From contig NZ_JAUNHK010000094.1 of assembly GCF_030523985.1 (NCBI RefSeq), positions 1 to 10,167 on the forward strand: a stretch of DNA of 10,167 nucleotides. The letters run 5' to 3'. This document shows, piece by piece, positions 1-6,103 of this stretch (the stretch's first letter is position 1; every line of letters begins with the position of its first letter). The notes under the pieces were generated by a model, which was not told where the DNA came from, searched no databases, and saw only the letters and a program-made list of their open reading frames with translations. Origin of the DNA: Deinococcus sp. (GTDB lineage: Bacteria; Deinococcota; Deinococci; Deinococcales; Deinococcaceae). The position numbers were made by a program, and so were the translations under genes.

Positions 1-502
1 ACCAGGCCACCAGCAGCGTGAGGATGGCCCCCGCTGCCAGCGCCCCCAGCCGCAGCCCCTGCTCCAACTGGGTCAGCCGCAGTTGCCAGGTCTGAAGCTG
101 GGCGCGGGTGTCGGTCAGGGTCTGCGCGACGGGCAACCGTCCGTCCAGCGCCCTTTGCCACTGTGCCGTCAGGTCAGCGGCCCGCTGAAGGTTCTCGGTT
201 CCAAACACGGTGCCCAGCAGCGGCGTGCGCTGGGCGCTGCGGGCCAATTCGCCCAGGGTCTGCACGGCGCTCTGGGCCTCCGGGCGCACCAGCGCGTCAA
301 CGGGGGCAAGCGCCGTTTCGACCTGCACCAGTTGAGTATTGAGATGCCCGAGTTGCGTCTGGGCCGTGTACACTGTCGCCTGCACCGGAACGAAGGCCAG
401 CGCCCCGCCGACCCAAATCCCCGTCACCAGCAGCGCAGACAGCACCAATCCACTCAGGCCCAGCGTTCTTGCCAACGCGAGCCGTTTTTTTGCTCGAACC
501 AT
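1..502 (-). CDS. Unrecognised two-helix membrane protein (5' part, runs off the window)
   Basis: An open frame of 167 complete codons begins at ATG 502-500 and continues past the left edge. The start is well fixed because an in-frame TAG lies only two codons further upstream. The product starts MVRAKKRLALAR, a positively charged cytoplasmic end. A hydrophobic helix follows at about residues 14-37, then a roughly 110-residue polar stretch rich in Leu, Gln and Ala that looks helical, and a second hydrophobic helix begins at about residue 151 (GLRLGALAAGAILTLLVAW). The likely topology is two membrane helices with the middle region outside the cytoplasm. No SD is visible, but TAGCCT lies six bases before ATG, so leaderless translation is likely. 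I do not recognise the family. The C-terminal part, which could hold a signalling or enzymatic domain, is outside the window. Confidence 0.75.
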   Translation of the reverse strand, partial: MVRAKKRLALARTLGLSGLVLSALLVTGIWVGGALAFVPVQATVYTAQTQLGHLNTQLVQVETALAPVDALVRPEAQSAVQTLGELARSAQRTPLLGTVFGTENLQRAADLTAQWQRALDGRLPVAQTLTDTRAQLQTWQLRLTQLEQGLRLGALAAGAILTLLVAW

Positions 503-508
503 AGGCGC

Positions 509-514
509 AGGCTA
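509..514 (-). promoter_or_regulatory. Candidate leaderless -10 element of the left membrane-protein gene
   Basis: TAGCCT (TAnnnT) on the minus strand ends six bases before ATG 502, the spacing expected when transcription starts at the start codon. No convincing -35 is seen at 16-18 bases. It competes with the better two-box promoter at 566-594 as the origin of this gene's mRNA. Confidence 0.4.
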
Positions 515-529
515 ACGCGAGCCGGCCAA

Positions 530-555
530 ATAAAAAATCCGCCCTTTGCAGGCGG
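530..555 (-). terminator. Hairpin plus T-run just downstream of a promoter (terminator-like or 5' stabilising)
   Basis: Read on the minus strand, CCGCC (555-551) and GGCGG (543-539) form a five-bp GC stem with a seven-base loop, followed by A and then TTTTTTATTT. This has the shape of an intrinsic terminator, although the stem is short. It lies only a few bases after the predicted start of the promoter at 566-594 and 37 bases before the membrane-protein start codon. It could be an attenuator, the end of a tiny RNA, or a protective 5' hairpin. Confidence 0.4.
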
Positions 556-565
556 TGATAGAAAA

Positions 566-594
566 AGAATAGAGCGGTATTCAGGCAGTGTCAA
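566..594 (-). promoter_or_regulatory. Sigma-A type promoter TTGACA-N17-TATTCT
   Basis: On the minus strand a perfect TTGACA (594-589) is separated by exactly 17 bases from TATTCT (571-566), which matches four of six bases of the -10 consensus. The predicted transcript starts near 558-560 and runs left toward the membrane-protein gene. It would begin almost directly with the hairpin at 539-555. Confidence 0.6.
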
Positions 595-634
595 GGGTAT
601 GCACTCGCTTAAGGGCCGCACTTTGCCTGCTCTC

Positions 635-643
635 TGCTAGAAT
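635..643 (+). promoter_or_regulatory. Extended -10 promoter of der
   Basis: TGCTAGAAT is a full TGn extension followed by TAGAAT, five of six bases of the -10 consensus. No good -35 lies 17 bases upstream, as is usual for extended -10 promoters. Predicted transcription starts near 650, giving a leader of about 89 bases with a small dyad CTCAC-C-GTGAG at 664-674. Confidence 0.5.
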
Positions 644-723
644 TGTTGTTCTCTGCCTCTGCCCTCACCGTGAGAGCGGAGCCTTCGGCGGAACTTCCCA
701 GACGCAGGAAGAACCGACACCGT

Positions 724-730
724 AAAGGAG
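724..730 (+). promoter_or_regulatory. Ribosome binding site of der
   Basis: AAAGGAG sits eight bases before ATG 739. It decides the start against the longer open frame that reaches back to 643. Confidence 0.8.
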
Positions 731-738
731 CGTCTCAC

Positions 739-2067
739 ATGCATAAAGTCGCTATTGTTGGAAGGCCCAACGTCGGCAAATCCAGTCTGTTCAACCGTCT
801 CATCGGTCGCCGCGAAGCCGTGGTCGCCGACTTCCCCGGCGTGACCCGCGACGCCAAGGAAGGGCTGATGCTCTACCACAACCACCGCATCACCCTGATC
901 GACACGGGCGGGCTGTGGAGTGGTGACGAGTGGGAAGAAGCCATCCGTGAAAAGGCCGAGTGGGCCATGGAAGGTGCCCAGGCCGTCATTTTCGTCCTCG
1001 ACCCCCGCGAGGGCCTGAGCGCCGCCGACTACGAAGTGGCCGACTGGCTGCGCCGCCTCGGGAAACACGTGATTGTCGTCGCCAACAAGATCGACAGCCA
1101 GAAGCACGAGCCGTATCTGGCCGAACTGTGGGGCCTGGGCTTCGGCGACCCGCTGCCCATCAGCGCCGAGCACGCGCGTGGTCTGGACGACCTGATGGAC
1201 AAGGTGCTGGAGTACCTGCCCGAAGACACCGAGGACGTGCCCGACATCGCGCCCATCCGCATTTCGCTGATCGGGCGGCCCAACGTGGGCAAATCCAGCC
1301 TGCTCAACGCGATTACGCAAAGTGACCGGGCCATCGTGGCCGACCAGCCCGGGACCACCCGCGACAGCTTGGACGTGGAATGGGACTACGGCGGGCAGCG
1401 CTTCGTGCTGGTGGACACGGCAGGTATTCGCAAAAAGCCCGACACCGCCATCGAGGATTTCGCTATTCAACGTTCGCAGGTCGCCATCGAGCGCAGCGAC
1501 ATCATCTGGCTGGTAGTCAACGCCACCGACATCGGGGACCACGAACTCAAGCTCGCCAACCTCGCTTATGACAGCGGCAAGCCCGTGATTGTGGTGGTCA
1601 ACAAGTGGGACCTCGTGCCCGACGAAGAGCTCAAGCGCACCGAAAAAGACCTCAACCAGAAGCTGCACCACATCAGCTTTGCGCCCCGCGTGTATACCAG
1701 CGCCATCAACGACTACGGCATTCACGACATGCTGGCCGAGGCCATGAAGCTTTACGCCAAGTGGCAGTCGCGCATCGGCACCAGCGAACTCAACCGCTGG
1801 CTGGAAGTCTGGCAGATGAAGCAGCGCGTGCCCAACTTCCACGGCAAGCCGCTGAAGATGTACTTCATGACCCAGGTGGAAACCGCGCCGCCCACCTTCG
1901 CCATTTTCTGCAACCGCGCCGACTTCGTCACCCGCGCCTACGAGGGCTTCTTGCAAAACCGCATCCGCGAAGACCTCGAACTCGCCGGAGTTCCGGTGCG
2001 GCTCAAGTGGAAGGAAAAAGGCCCGTACAAGAAGGGCAAGAAGGGCGACGAGGACAGCGAGGATTGA
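739..2067 (+). CDS. der: Ribosome assembly GTPase Der (EngA)
   Basis: Der is a cytoplasmic GTPase with two tandem G domains and a KH-like C-terminal domain; in this family it is needed for late assembly of the 50S ribosomal subunit. The 442-residue length is normal. G domain 1 shows GRPNVGKSS (residues 8-16), DTGG (55-58), NKID (116-119) and SAEH (142-145). G domain 2 shows GRPNVGKSS (179-187), DTAG (226-229) and NKWD (288-291). The remaining roughly 90 residues form the KH-like region, ending in a Lys-rich then acidic tail (KKGKKGDEDSED). The frame stays open upstream to 643, but ATG 739 is chosen because AAAGGAG (724-730) lies eight bases before it and the protein then begins directly with the first G-domain strand, MHKVAIVG. 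The gene stands alone, followed by a convergent gene on the other strand. All key motifs are intact. Confidence 0.97.
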   Translation: MHKVAIVGRPNVGKSSLFNRLIGRREAVVADFPGVTRDAKEGLMLYHNHRITLIDTGGLWSGDEWEEAIREKAEWAMEGAQAVIFVLDPREGLSAADYEVADWLRRLGKHVIVVANKIDSQKHEPYLAELWGLGFGDPLPISAEHARGLDDLMDKVLEYLPEDTEDVPDIAPIRISLIGRPNVGKSSLLNAITQSDRAIVADQPGTTRDSLDVEWDYGGQRFVLVDTAGIRKKPDTAIEDFAIQRSQVAIERSDIIWLVVNATDIGDHELKLANLAYDSGKPVIVVVNKWDLVPDEELKRTEKDLNQKLHHISFAPRVYTSAINDYGIHDMLAEAMKLYAKWQSRIGTSELNRWLEVWQMKQRVPNFHGKPLKMYFMTQVETAPPTFAIFCNRADFVTRAYEGFLQNRIREDLELAGVPVRLKWKEKGPYKKGKKGDEDSED

Positions 2068-2075
2068 CCCGAGCG

Positions 2076-2125
2076 CCAACAGAAACGGAGACGACCTGCA
2101 CGCGGTTCGTCTCCGTTTCTGTTGG
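2076..2125. terminator. Perfect 19-bp stem between convergent genes, likely bidirectional terminator
   Basis: The arms 2076-2094 (CCAACAGAAACGGAGACGA) and 2107-2125 are exact reverse complements around a 12-base loop. The stem lies eight bases after the der stop and five bases before the stop codon of the minus-strand gene. On the plus strand it is followed by TTGTAT; neither side has a long T-run. Its position makes it a shared transcription end, with RNA 3'-end protection as an alternative role. Confidence 0.75.
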
Positions 2126-2130
2126 TTGTA

Positions 2131-2742
2131 TCAGCGGCCCAGTCTGCCCTCAATCAGCCGCAACACGCTGGCAGGCAAGCCTTGCCGGAAGGGGTTGAAG
2201 TCCTGACCGTCCAGCACGGCCTGAACGGTTCCCTGGCCGCCGGGCACCTGAAAAGCGAGACGGTAAAAGGCCCGGTCGGGCATTCCCTCGTCGCGGGCCA
2301 GACGGCTGCTGGCCAGTTGCAGGGCGGCGCGGCGCTCCAGCAGGGCGCGGGCGTCGGCCAACTGGCGTTCGCCCGTCGGCCCCAACGCCGCGTGCAGGGC
2401 CGCGAGGCTCGCCCCAGCGTCGGCGGGCGTCAAGGCCGGAAGACTGCGTAACCGGGCAAACTCCCGTCCCAGTTCGGCGGGGCGGGCCACGCTGAACCCA
2501 CTTCGCCGCGCCGCGTCGCGTAGGGCGCTGACCGTGACCAGCAACTCGAAGGTGGGGTGATCCCAGGCGGGCCGGGCCGCCACAGGCGCAGGGACTGTCT
2601 GCGGGGTCGTCTGCGCCGGAATGGTGCGCGGCGAAAGCGGAGAGCCGGGGCCGACCTTGATGGCGAGCGCCCCCGACAGAGCGAGGAAACCCAGCAGCAC
2701 CGGGGCGGCACGCACGGCTGAAGAGCAAAAGGGGGAAAGCAT
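2131..2742 (-). CDS. Small secreted or membrane-anchored protein of unknown function
   Basis: The 203-residue product begins MLSPFCSSAVRAAPVLLGFL. It has a hydrophobic stretch at residues 12-27 and ALA at 25-27 as a possible cleavage site, so it is probably exported or anchored by its N-terminus. A Pro/Thr-rich linker (about residues 30-60) leads into a largely helical, Ala/Leu/Arg-rich domain, and the C-terminal part (FYRLAFQVPGGQGTVQAVLD) looks like beta structure. The only Cys is residue 6, in the signal region. ATG 2742 is preferred over the ATG at 2763 because AAAGGAG (2748-2754) lies five bases before it. The terminator at 2816-2848 separates it from the upstream lipoprotein gene, so it probably has its own weak promoter in 2760-2815 or depends on readthrough. 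I do not recognise the family; it may be restricted to Deinococcus relatives. Confidence 0.75.
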   Translation of the reverse strand: MLSPFCSSAVRAAPVLLGFLALSGALAIKVGPGSPLSPRTIPAQTTPQTVPAPVAARPAWDHPTFELLVTVSALRDAARRSGFSVARPAELGREFARLRSLPALTPADAGASLAALHAALGPTGERQLADARALLERRAALQLASSRLARDEGMPDRAFYRLAFQVPGGQGTVQAVLDGQDFNPFRQGLPASVLRLIEGRLGR

Positions 2743-2815
2743 TCGAACTCCTTTGAGCGCCATATCGTCCTGATTCTTACGGCGCGGCTTGACGGCTTTC
2801 TGAATTCGAGATGCG

Positions 2816-2848
2816 AAAAAGGGGGGGCCCGCCGCAGCAGACGCCCCC
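2816..2848 (-). terminator. Intrinsic terminator of the metzincin-like lipoprotein gene
   Basis: On the minus strand, GGGGGC (2848-2843) pairs with GCCCCC (2828-2823) across a 14-base loop, followed by CC and TTTTT (2820-2816). It begins 16 bases after the stop codon of the lipoprotein gene. Confidence 0.75.
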
Positions 2849-2864
2849 TAGGCAGGCCCGAAGC

Positions 2865-4979
2865 TCAGGGGGCCAGACGTTTGGCGCGCTGCGCCGGGGT
2901 TTCTTCCGGACGCTGGACCGGCCCCTTCACAGGACGCATGTGGTTGACCTTGCGGGCCGTGCGCTGCGGCTCGACCGAGAGTTGGCCGATGCGGTTGTAC
3001 CACTTGTAGCCTTCGACGCTCACGCCCGCTTGCTTGGCTCCACTCAGCACCTTCAGGTAGCCTTGGTGCGCCAGGTCGGCGGCCTCGCGGTAGCGCCGGG
3101 CCTGGTAAGCACTTTCGGCTGCGGCGAAGGTCTGGTCGGCCTGCTGGGCGACAGCACGCACGTCGGGCACCTTGTCCGAGTTGCGGACGAGCTGCAAAAT
3201 CGCGTTGCTGTTGGTCAGGTAGGCGGTGGTCAGGTAACGGTACTGGGCATCAAGGTTGAACTGACCGAAGGTCTTGGACAGGTTGTTGTAGCTCATGACG
3301 CTGTGTACTTCGTCGCCCACGTCCACGAACAGGGTGGAGCCGCTGGGGCCGAAGTCCTCGTCACGCTCGCTGTCGTAGCCGTCGTGGGGGTGCGACTGGC
3401 TGAGGTGGTGGCCCGACTCATGGACCACGGTGTCGGTGAAGCCGTAGCCTGCCCTGTTCAGCGCCGGGGTCAGGAAGTTGAGCGTCAGGGTCTGGGTGCC
3501 GGTGACGCCGTCGCTGATGGCCTGACCGAGCAGTCCCTGGTTGGGGGTCTTGGCGTTGGTGTCGTTGAACAGGTAGTTGGTGAGCTGGTACTGGCCCGGC
3601 GTGGCCTGGCTGCGCTGACGAATTTCGGCCAGGGCGAGCTGGAAGAACCGTTCGCCCTCGGGATCGGCGTAGTCGGGCGAGCAGGCGTCGTCGGTGGGCA
3701 GCGGGAAGAAGCACTTGTAGGCGTCGGCCACGTCACCGTCGAGCGCCGTTTGGCGCAGGCTGGTGCTCCATTTGATGAAGGGATTAAGGACCTTCAGGCG
3801 CTCTTCCACCAGTTGCGGCTTGATGACATTGGTGCTGACAGGCGCGTTAGGCCCCTGCTCCAGCGCAAGGTCCACATTGATGTGCTCGGGCATGTCGGGC
3901 GGGGTCAGGGCCACACGGTACAGGGCACTGGGGGTAAACAGCAGGTCCACCGCCACATAGCGCACGACTTTGCCGAGGTCGGCACTGATCTTCTCAGCGT
4001 AGGCCGCGCTTGCCTTGCGGGTGCCGTACTCCCAGATGGGCGGCATGCGCTTGTCGTAAACCTTGTCACCGTCCAGGTCGCCGTCGCTGACGTTCCAAGC
4101 ATTCGTCCAGTAGTCGGGGTTGGCCGACTGGTCATAGAACCAGATGCGGCGGGCGCTGGCCTGGTCGCTGCTGGGGGTGCCGCCCCAGGCGACGGTGCGG
4201 CGGCTGCTGCGCTGCCCGAAGTCCACGTTGGTGTCGGACTCTACCGACTCGGCCCGCTCGTGCGAGTAGCTGTGGAACTTGAAGTCGGGGCGGCCATACC
4301 AGTTGATCAGGAAGACCGTGTGCTCGGTGGGGTCAATGCCCAGCTTGCCCGCATTGTCACCCAGCCACTTCTCGACAGCGGCGCCGTCCACTTCCCAGTT
4401 GCCGGTGATTTCGCGGGCGATGTTGCCAGCCGGCTCGGGGCAGGCGTACAGCGGCGTCAGCTCGGTGGGTCGGCGGTCCAGCACCTTGAGCACTTTGGTG
4501 CTGTCTGCCGACTGGCAGTTGTAGGCCGCTGCCGAGATGTTGAGGTAGGTCAGGCCATCTTTTTTCAGCGACTCTTCCTTGCCGTTCTTGGCCAGGAACG
4601 CGAAGAACTCGTCCTCGAAGCTCTTGGGGGCCGTCACGTAGTTGTAGTCGAAGGTGAAGTTGTTGCCCGTCAGCTCGTTGTTGCCGTAGAAGCTGGGATA
4701 GCGGTTGATGGTCTTGTAGGTCGCGGGCAGTTCCTGGCGCAGGCTGCTGAAGTTCAGGTCGCGTGCCCCCGACACCTGGCCGGGCGAGGTGGCGGCGTAT
4801 CCGATGTTGACGATATTGACCTTGAGCTTTTGCTCGATGGCGCCGAGTTCGCCCGGCTTGAGCGTGCTGAGCTGACCGAAAGACGAGGGGGCGAGTTCCG
4901 CGTTTACAGACTGGTTCTCTCCACAAGCGGCGAGCAAGCTGGCACCGAGCAGCGTCATTCCCAGAGCTTTAATCTTCAT
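2865..4979 (-). CDS. Metzincin-like zinc metalloprotease lipoprotein (putative)
   Basis: The 704-residue protein starts MKIKALGMTLLGASLLAAC, a lipoprotein signal with lipobox LAAC and lipidated Cys19, so the mature protein should be tethered at the cell envelope. The zinc-site motif HESGHHLSQSH spans residues 520-530 (ligands His520, His524, His530; catalytic Glu521) and is followed by PHD. A Met-turn, SVMSYN, follows at 560-565. HExxH, a third His six residues on, and the Met-turn together mark a metzincin-type fold; the usual Gly three residues after the second His is Ser527 here. About 500 residues precede the motif, including an acidic DGDLDGDKVYD (299-309) that could bind calcium. Four mature Cys (155, 180, 423, 433) could form two disulfides. 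A TPR-like helical pair (about 612-650) and a basic, Pro-rich tail end the protein. ATG 4979 is chosen over 5033 because AAGGAG (4985-4990) lies five bases upstream and the lipobox then sits at the right distance. The substrate is unknown. Protease activity is inferred from motifs only. Confidence 0.8.
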   Translation of the reverse strand: MKIKALGMTLLGASLLAACGENQSVNAELAPSSFGQLSTLKPGELGAIEQKLKVNIVNIGYAATSPGQVSGARDLNFSSLRQELPATYKTINRYPSFYGNNELTGNNFTFDYNYVTAPKSFEDEFFAFLAKNGKEESLKKDGLTYLNISAAAYNCQSADSTKVLKVLDRRPTELTPLYACPEPAGNIAREITGNWEVDGAAVEKWLGDNAGKLGIDPTEHTVFLINWYGRPDFKFHSYSHERAESVESDTNVDFGQRSSRRTVAWGGTPSSDQASARRIWFYDQSANPDYWTNAWNVSDGDLDGDKVYDKRMPPIWEYGTRKASAAYAEKISADLGKVVRYVAVDLLFTPSALYRVALTPPDMPEHINVDLALEQGPNAPVSTNVIKPQLVEERLKVLNPFIKWSTSLRQTALDGDVADAYKCFFPLPTDDACSPDYADPEGERFFQLALAEIRQRSQATPGQYQLTNYLFNDTNAKTPNQGLLGQAISDGVTGTQTLTLNFLTPALNRAGYGFTDTVVHESGHHLSQSHPHDGYDSERDEDFGPSGSTLFVDVGDEVHSVMSYNNLSKTFGQFNLDAQYRYLTTAYLTNSNAILQLVRNSDKVPDVRAVAQQADQTFAAAESAYQARRYREAADLAHQGYLKVLSGAKQAGVSVEGYKWYNRIGQLSVEPQRTARKVNHMRPVKGPVQRPEETPAQRAKRLAP

Positions 4980-5069
4980 GGTTTCTCCTTGAGAGGCGGG
5001 ACAGAAACGGGAACACAGAGGCCCTAAGGTCAACCTCCATGAGCAAAAGATGTAAAAATCTTGGGCGCT

Positions 5070-5078
5070 ACGATAGCA
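5070..5078 (-). promoter_or_regulatory. Candidate extended -10 promoter of the lipoprotein gene
   Basis: On the minus strand TGCTATCGT carries a TGn extension and TATCGT (5075-5070). The -35 region (about 5093-5098, TTTCGC) is poor and falls in the arm of the upstream terminator hairpin. The leader would be about 80-85 bases. Confidence 0.3.
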
Positions 5079-5085
5079 AATGAAA

Positions 5086-5143
5086 GGAGCGAGCGAAAGC
5101 TGCCAGCAAACAGTCAGTATTGCTTTTGCGCTTCGGTCGCTCC
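5086..5143 (-). terminator. Long imperfect hairpin ending the psuK-psuG operon
   Basis: Read on the minus strand, 5143-5120 and 5109-5086 form an interrupted stem: GGAGCGA pairs with TCGCTCC, then CGAA with TTCG, and GCAA/TTGC close to a ten-base loop. TTTCATTT follows on the minus strand. It begins 28 bases after the psuG stop, as expected for the operon terminator. Confidence 0.55.
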
Positions 5144-5170
5144 TGTCAGATTTTTCTGGCGCGCCCTGCT

Positions 5171-6103
5171 CTAGCGCAGCCGGGCGTACTCCGCCGCCAC
5201 CTGCGCCGCCGCCGCCGCGTTGTGGCGCACCAGGGCGATGTTGGTGTCCAGGCTGCGGCCCCCGGTGATTTCCACGATTCGGCCCAGCAGGTAGGGCGTG
5301 GTGTCCTTGCCCGTCAGCCCCAGGGCGTCCATGTCGCGCAGGGCCTGTTCGATATGGGGGTTGATTTCCTCGGCGGGCAGTTCGGACTCATGAGGTACAG
5401 GGTTGGCGAGCAGCACGCCGCCAGCGAGGCCGAGATCCCATTTGGCCTTCAGCACACGGGCGGCCTCGGCGGGCGTCTGCACGCTCAGCGGCGACTTGAA
5501 CCCGCTGCGGCGCGAGTAGAAAGCGGGAAATTCTTCTTCGCCCAGCGTGATGGCGGGCACGCCTTGCGTTTCGAGGACTTCGAGCGTCAGGCCGATGTCC
5601 AGAATGCTCTTGACCCCGGCGCTCACCACGCACACGTCGGTGCGGGCGAGTTCAAGCAGGTCGGCGCTGATATCCATCGTGTTGCCCGCGCCCCGGTGAA
5701 CGCCGCCCGTGCCGCCCGTGGCAAACACGCGAATGCCCGCCAGCGCCGCAATTCGCATGGTGGACGCCACCGTGGTCGCCCCGTGCTGCCGCAGCGCCAC
5801 GGTGACGGGCAGGTCGCGGGTGCTGATTTTCTGCACGTTCTTGTCGGTGGCGAGCAGTTCGAGTTCCTCGGCGTTCAGGCCCACCTTGAGCCGCCCGCCC
5901 AGCACGGCGATGGTCGCCGGAACCGCGCCACCGTCCCGCACGACCTGCTCTACGCTGCGGGCCATCTCGACATTCTGCGGGTAAGGCATCCCGTGGCTGA
6001 TGATGGTGCTTTCCAGGGCGACCACCGGGCGGCCTTCCGCGAGGGCGGCGGCAACTTCGGGGTGCAGGTCGAGGTAGGAACGGGCCGAATCGGGAGTTTG
6101 CAT
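5171..6103 (-). CDS. psuG: Pseudouridine-5'-phosphate glycosidase PsuG
   Basis: PsuG splits the C-C bond of pseudouridine 5'-phosphate to give uracil and ribose 5-phosphate, a cytoplasmic step of pseudouridine breakdown. The 310 residues match the usual length and align throughout with the family. ALESTIISHGMPYPQN holds Glu31, which corresponds to the catalytic Glu31 known from Escherichia coli. Lys92 (NVQKISTRDL), Asp148 (DISADL) and Lys165 (SAGVKSILD, the expected Schiff-base lysine) sit one residue before their E. coli equivalents. FATGGTGGVHRGA (127-139) is the phosphate/ribose-binding loop region typical of the family. The ATG shares one base with the TGA of the upstream kinase gene (TGATG), and AAAGGA (6113-6118) inside the kinase gene lies nine bases upstream, so translation is probably coupled. 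All catalytic positions are present. Confidence 0.95.
   Translation of the reverse strand: MQTPDSARSYLDLHPEVAAALAEGRPVVALESTIISHGMPYPQNVEMARSVEQVVRDGGAVPATIAVLGGRLKVGLNAEELELLATDKNVQKISTRDLPVTVALRQHGATTVASTMRIAALAGIRVFATGGTGGVHRGAGNTMDISADLLELARTDVCVVSAGVKSILDIGLTLEVLETQGVPAITLGEEEFPAFYSRRSGFKSPLSVQTPAEAARVLKAKWDLGLAGGVLLANPVPHESELPAEEINPHIEQALRDMDALGLTGKDTTPYLLGRIVEITGGRSLDTNIALVRHNAAAAAQVAAEYARLR

Noticed and set aside
471..524. Direct repeat GCCAACGCGAGCCG / GCTAACGCGAGCCG (471-484 and 511-524)
   Set aside because: Two 14-base copies with one mismatch, one inside the gene and one before its start. Only two copies and no dyad, so it is more likely chance or a small local duplication than an operator.
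643..738. N-terminal extension of Der from 643
   Set aside because: Family members start at MHKVAIVG. The extension is Arg/Ser-rich with no counterpart, overlaps the extended -10, and the strong SD points to ATG 739.
637..2079. 480-residue open frame antisense to der
   Set aside because: It is the mirror of a certain gene. High GC third positions keep such frames open, the protein shows no domain pattern, and no promoter or SD supports it.
2079..5010. Shared decamer ACAGAAACGG at 2079-2088 and 5001-5010
   Set aside because: Flanks do not match beyond the ten bases, and only the first copy lies in an inverted repeat. Treated as coincidence.
2811..5027. 738-residue open frame on the plus strand antisense to the lipoprotein gene
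   Set aside because: Its Val/Gly/His/Arg-rich composition is that of a shadow frame. The minus strand has a lipobox, SD, zinc-site motifs and terminator in the right places.
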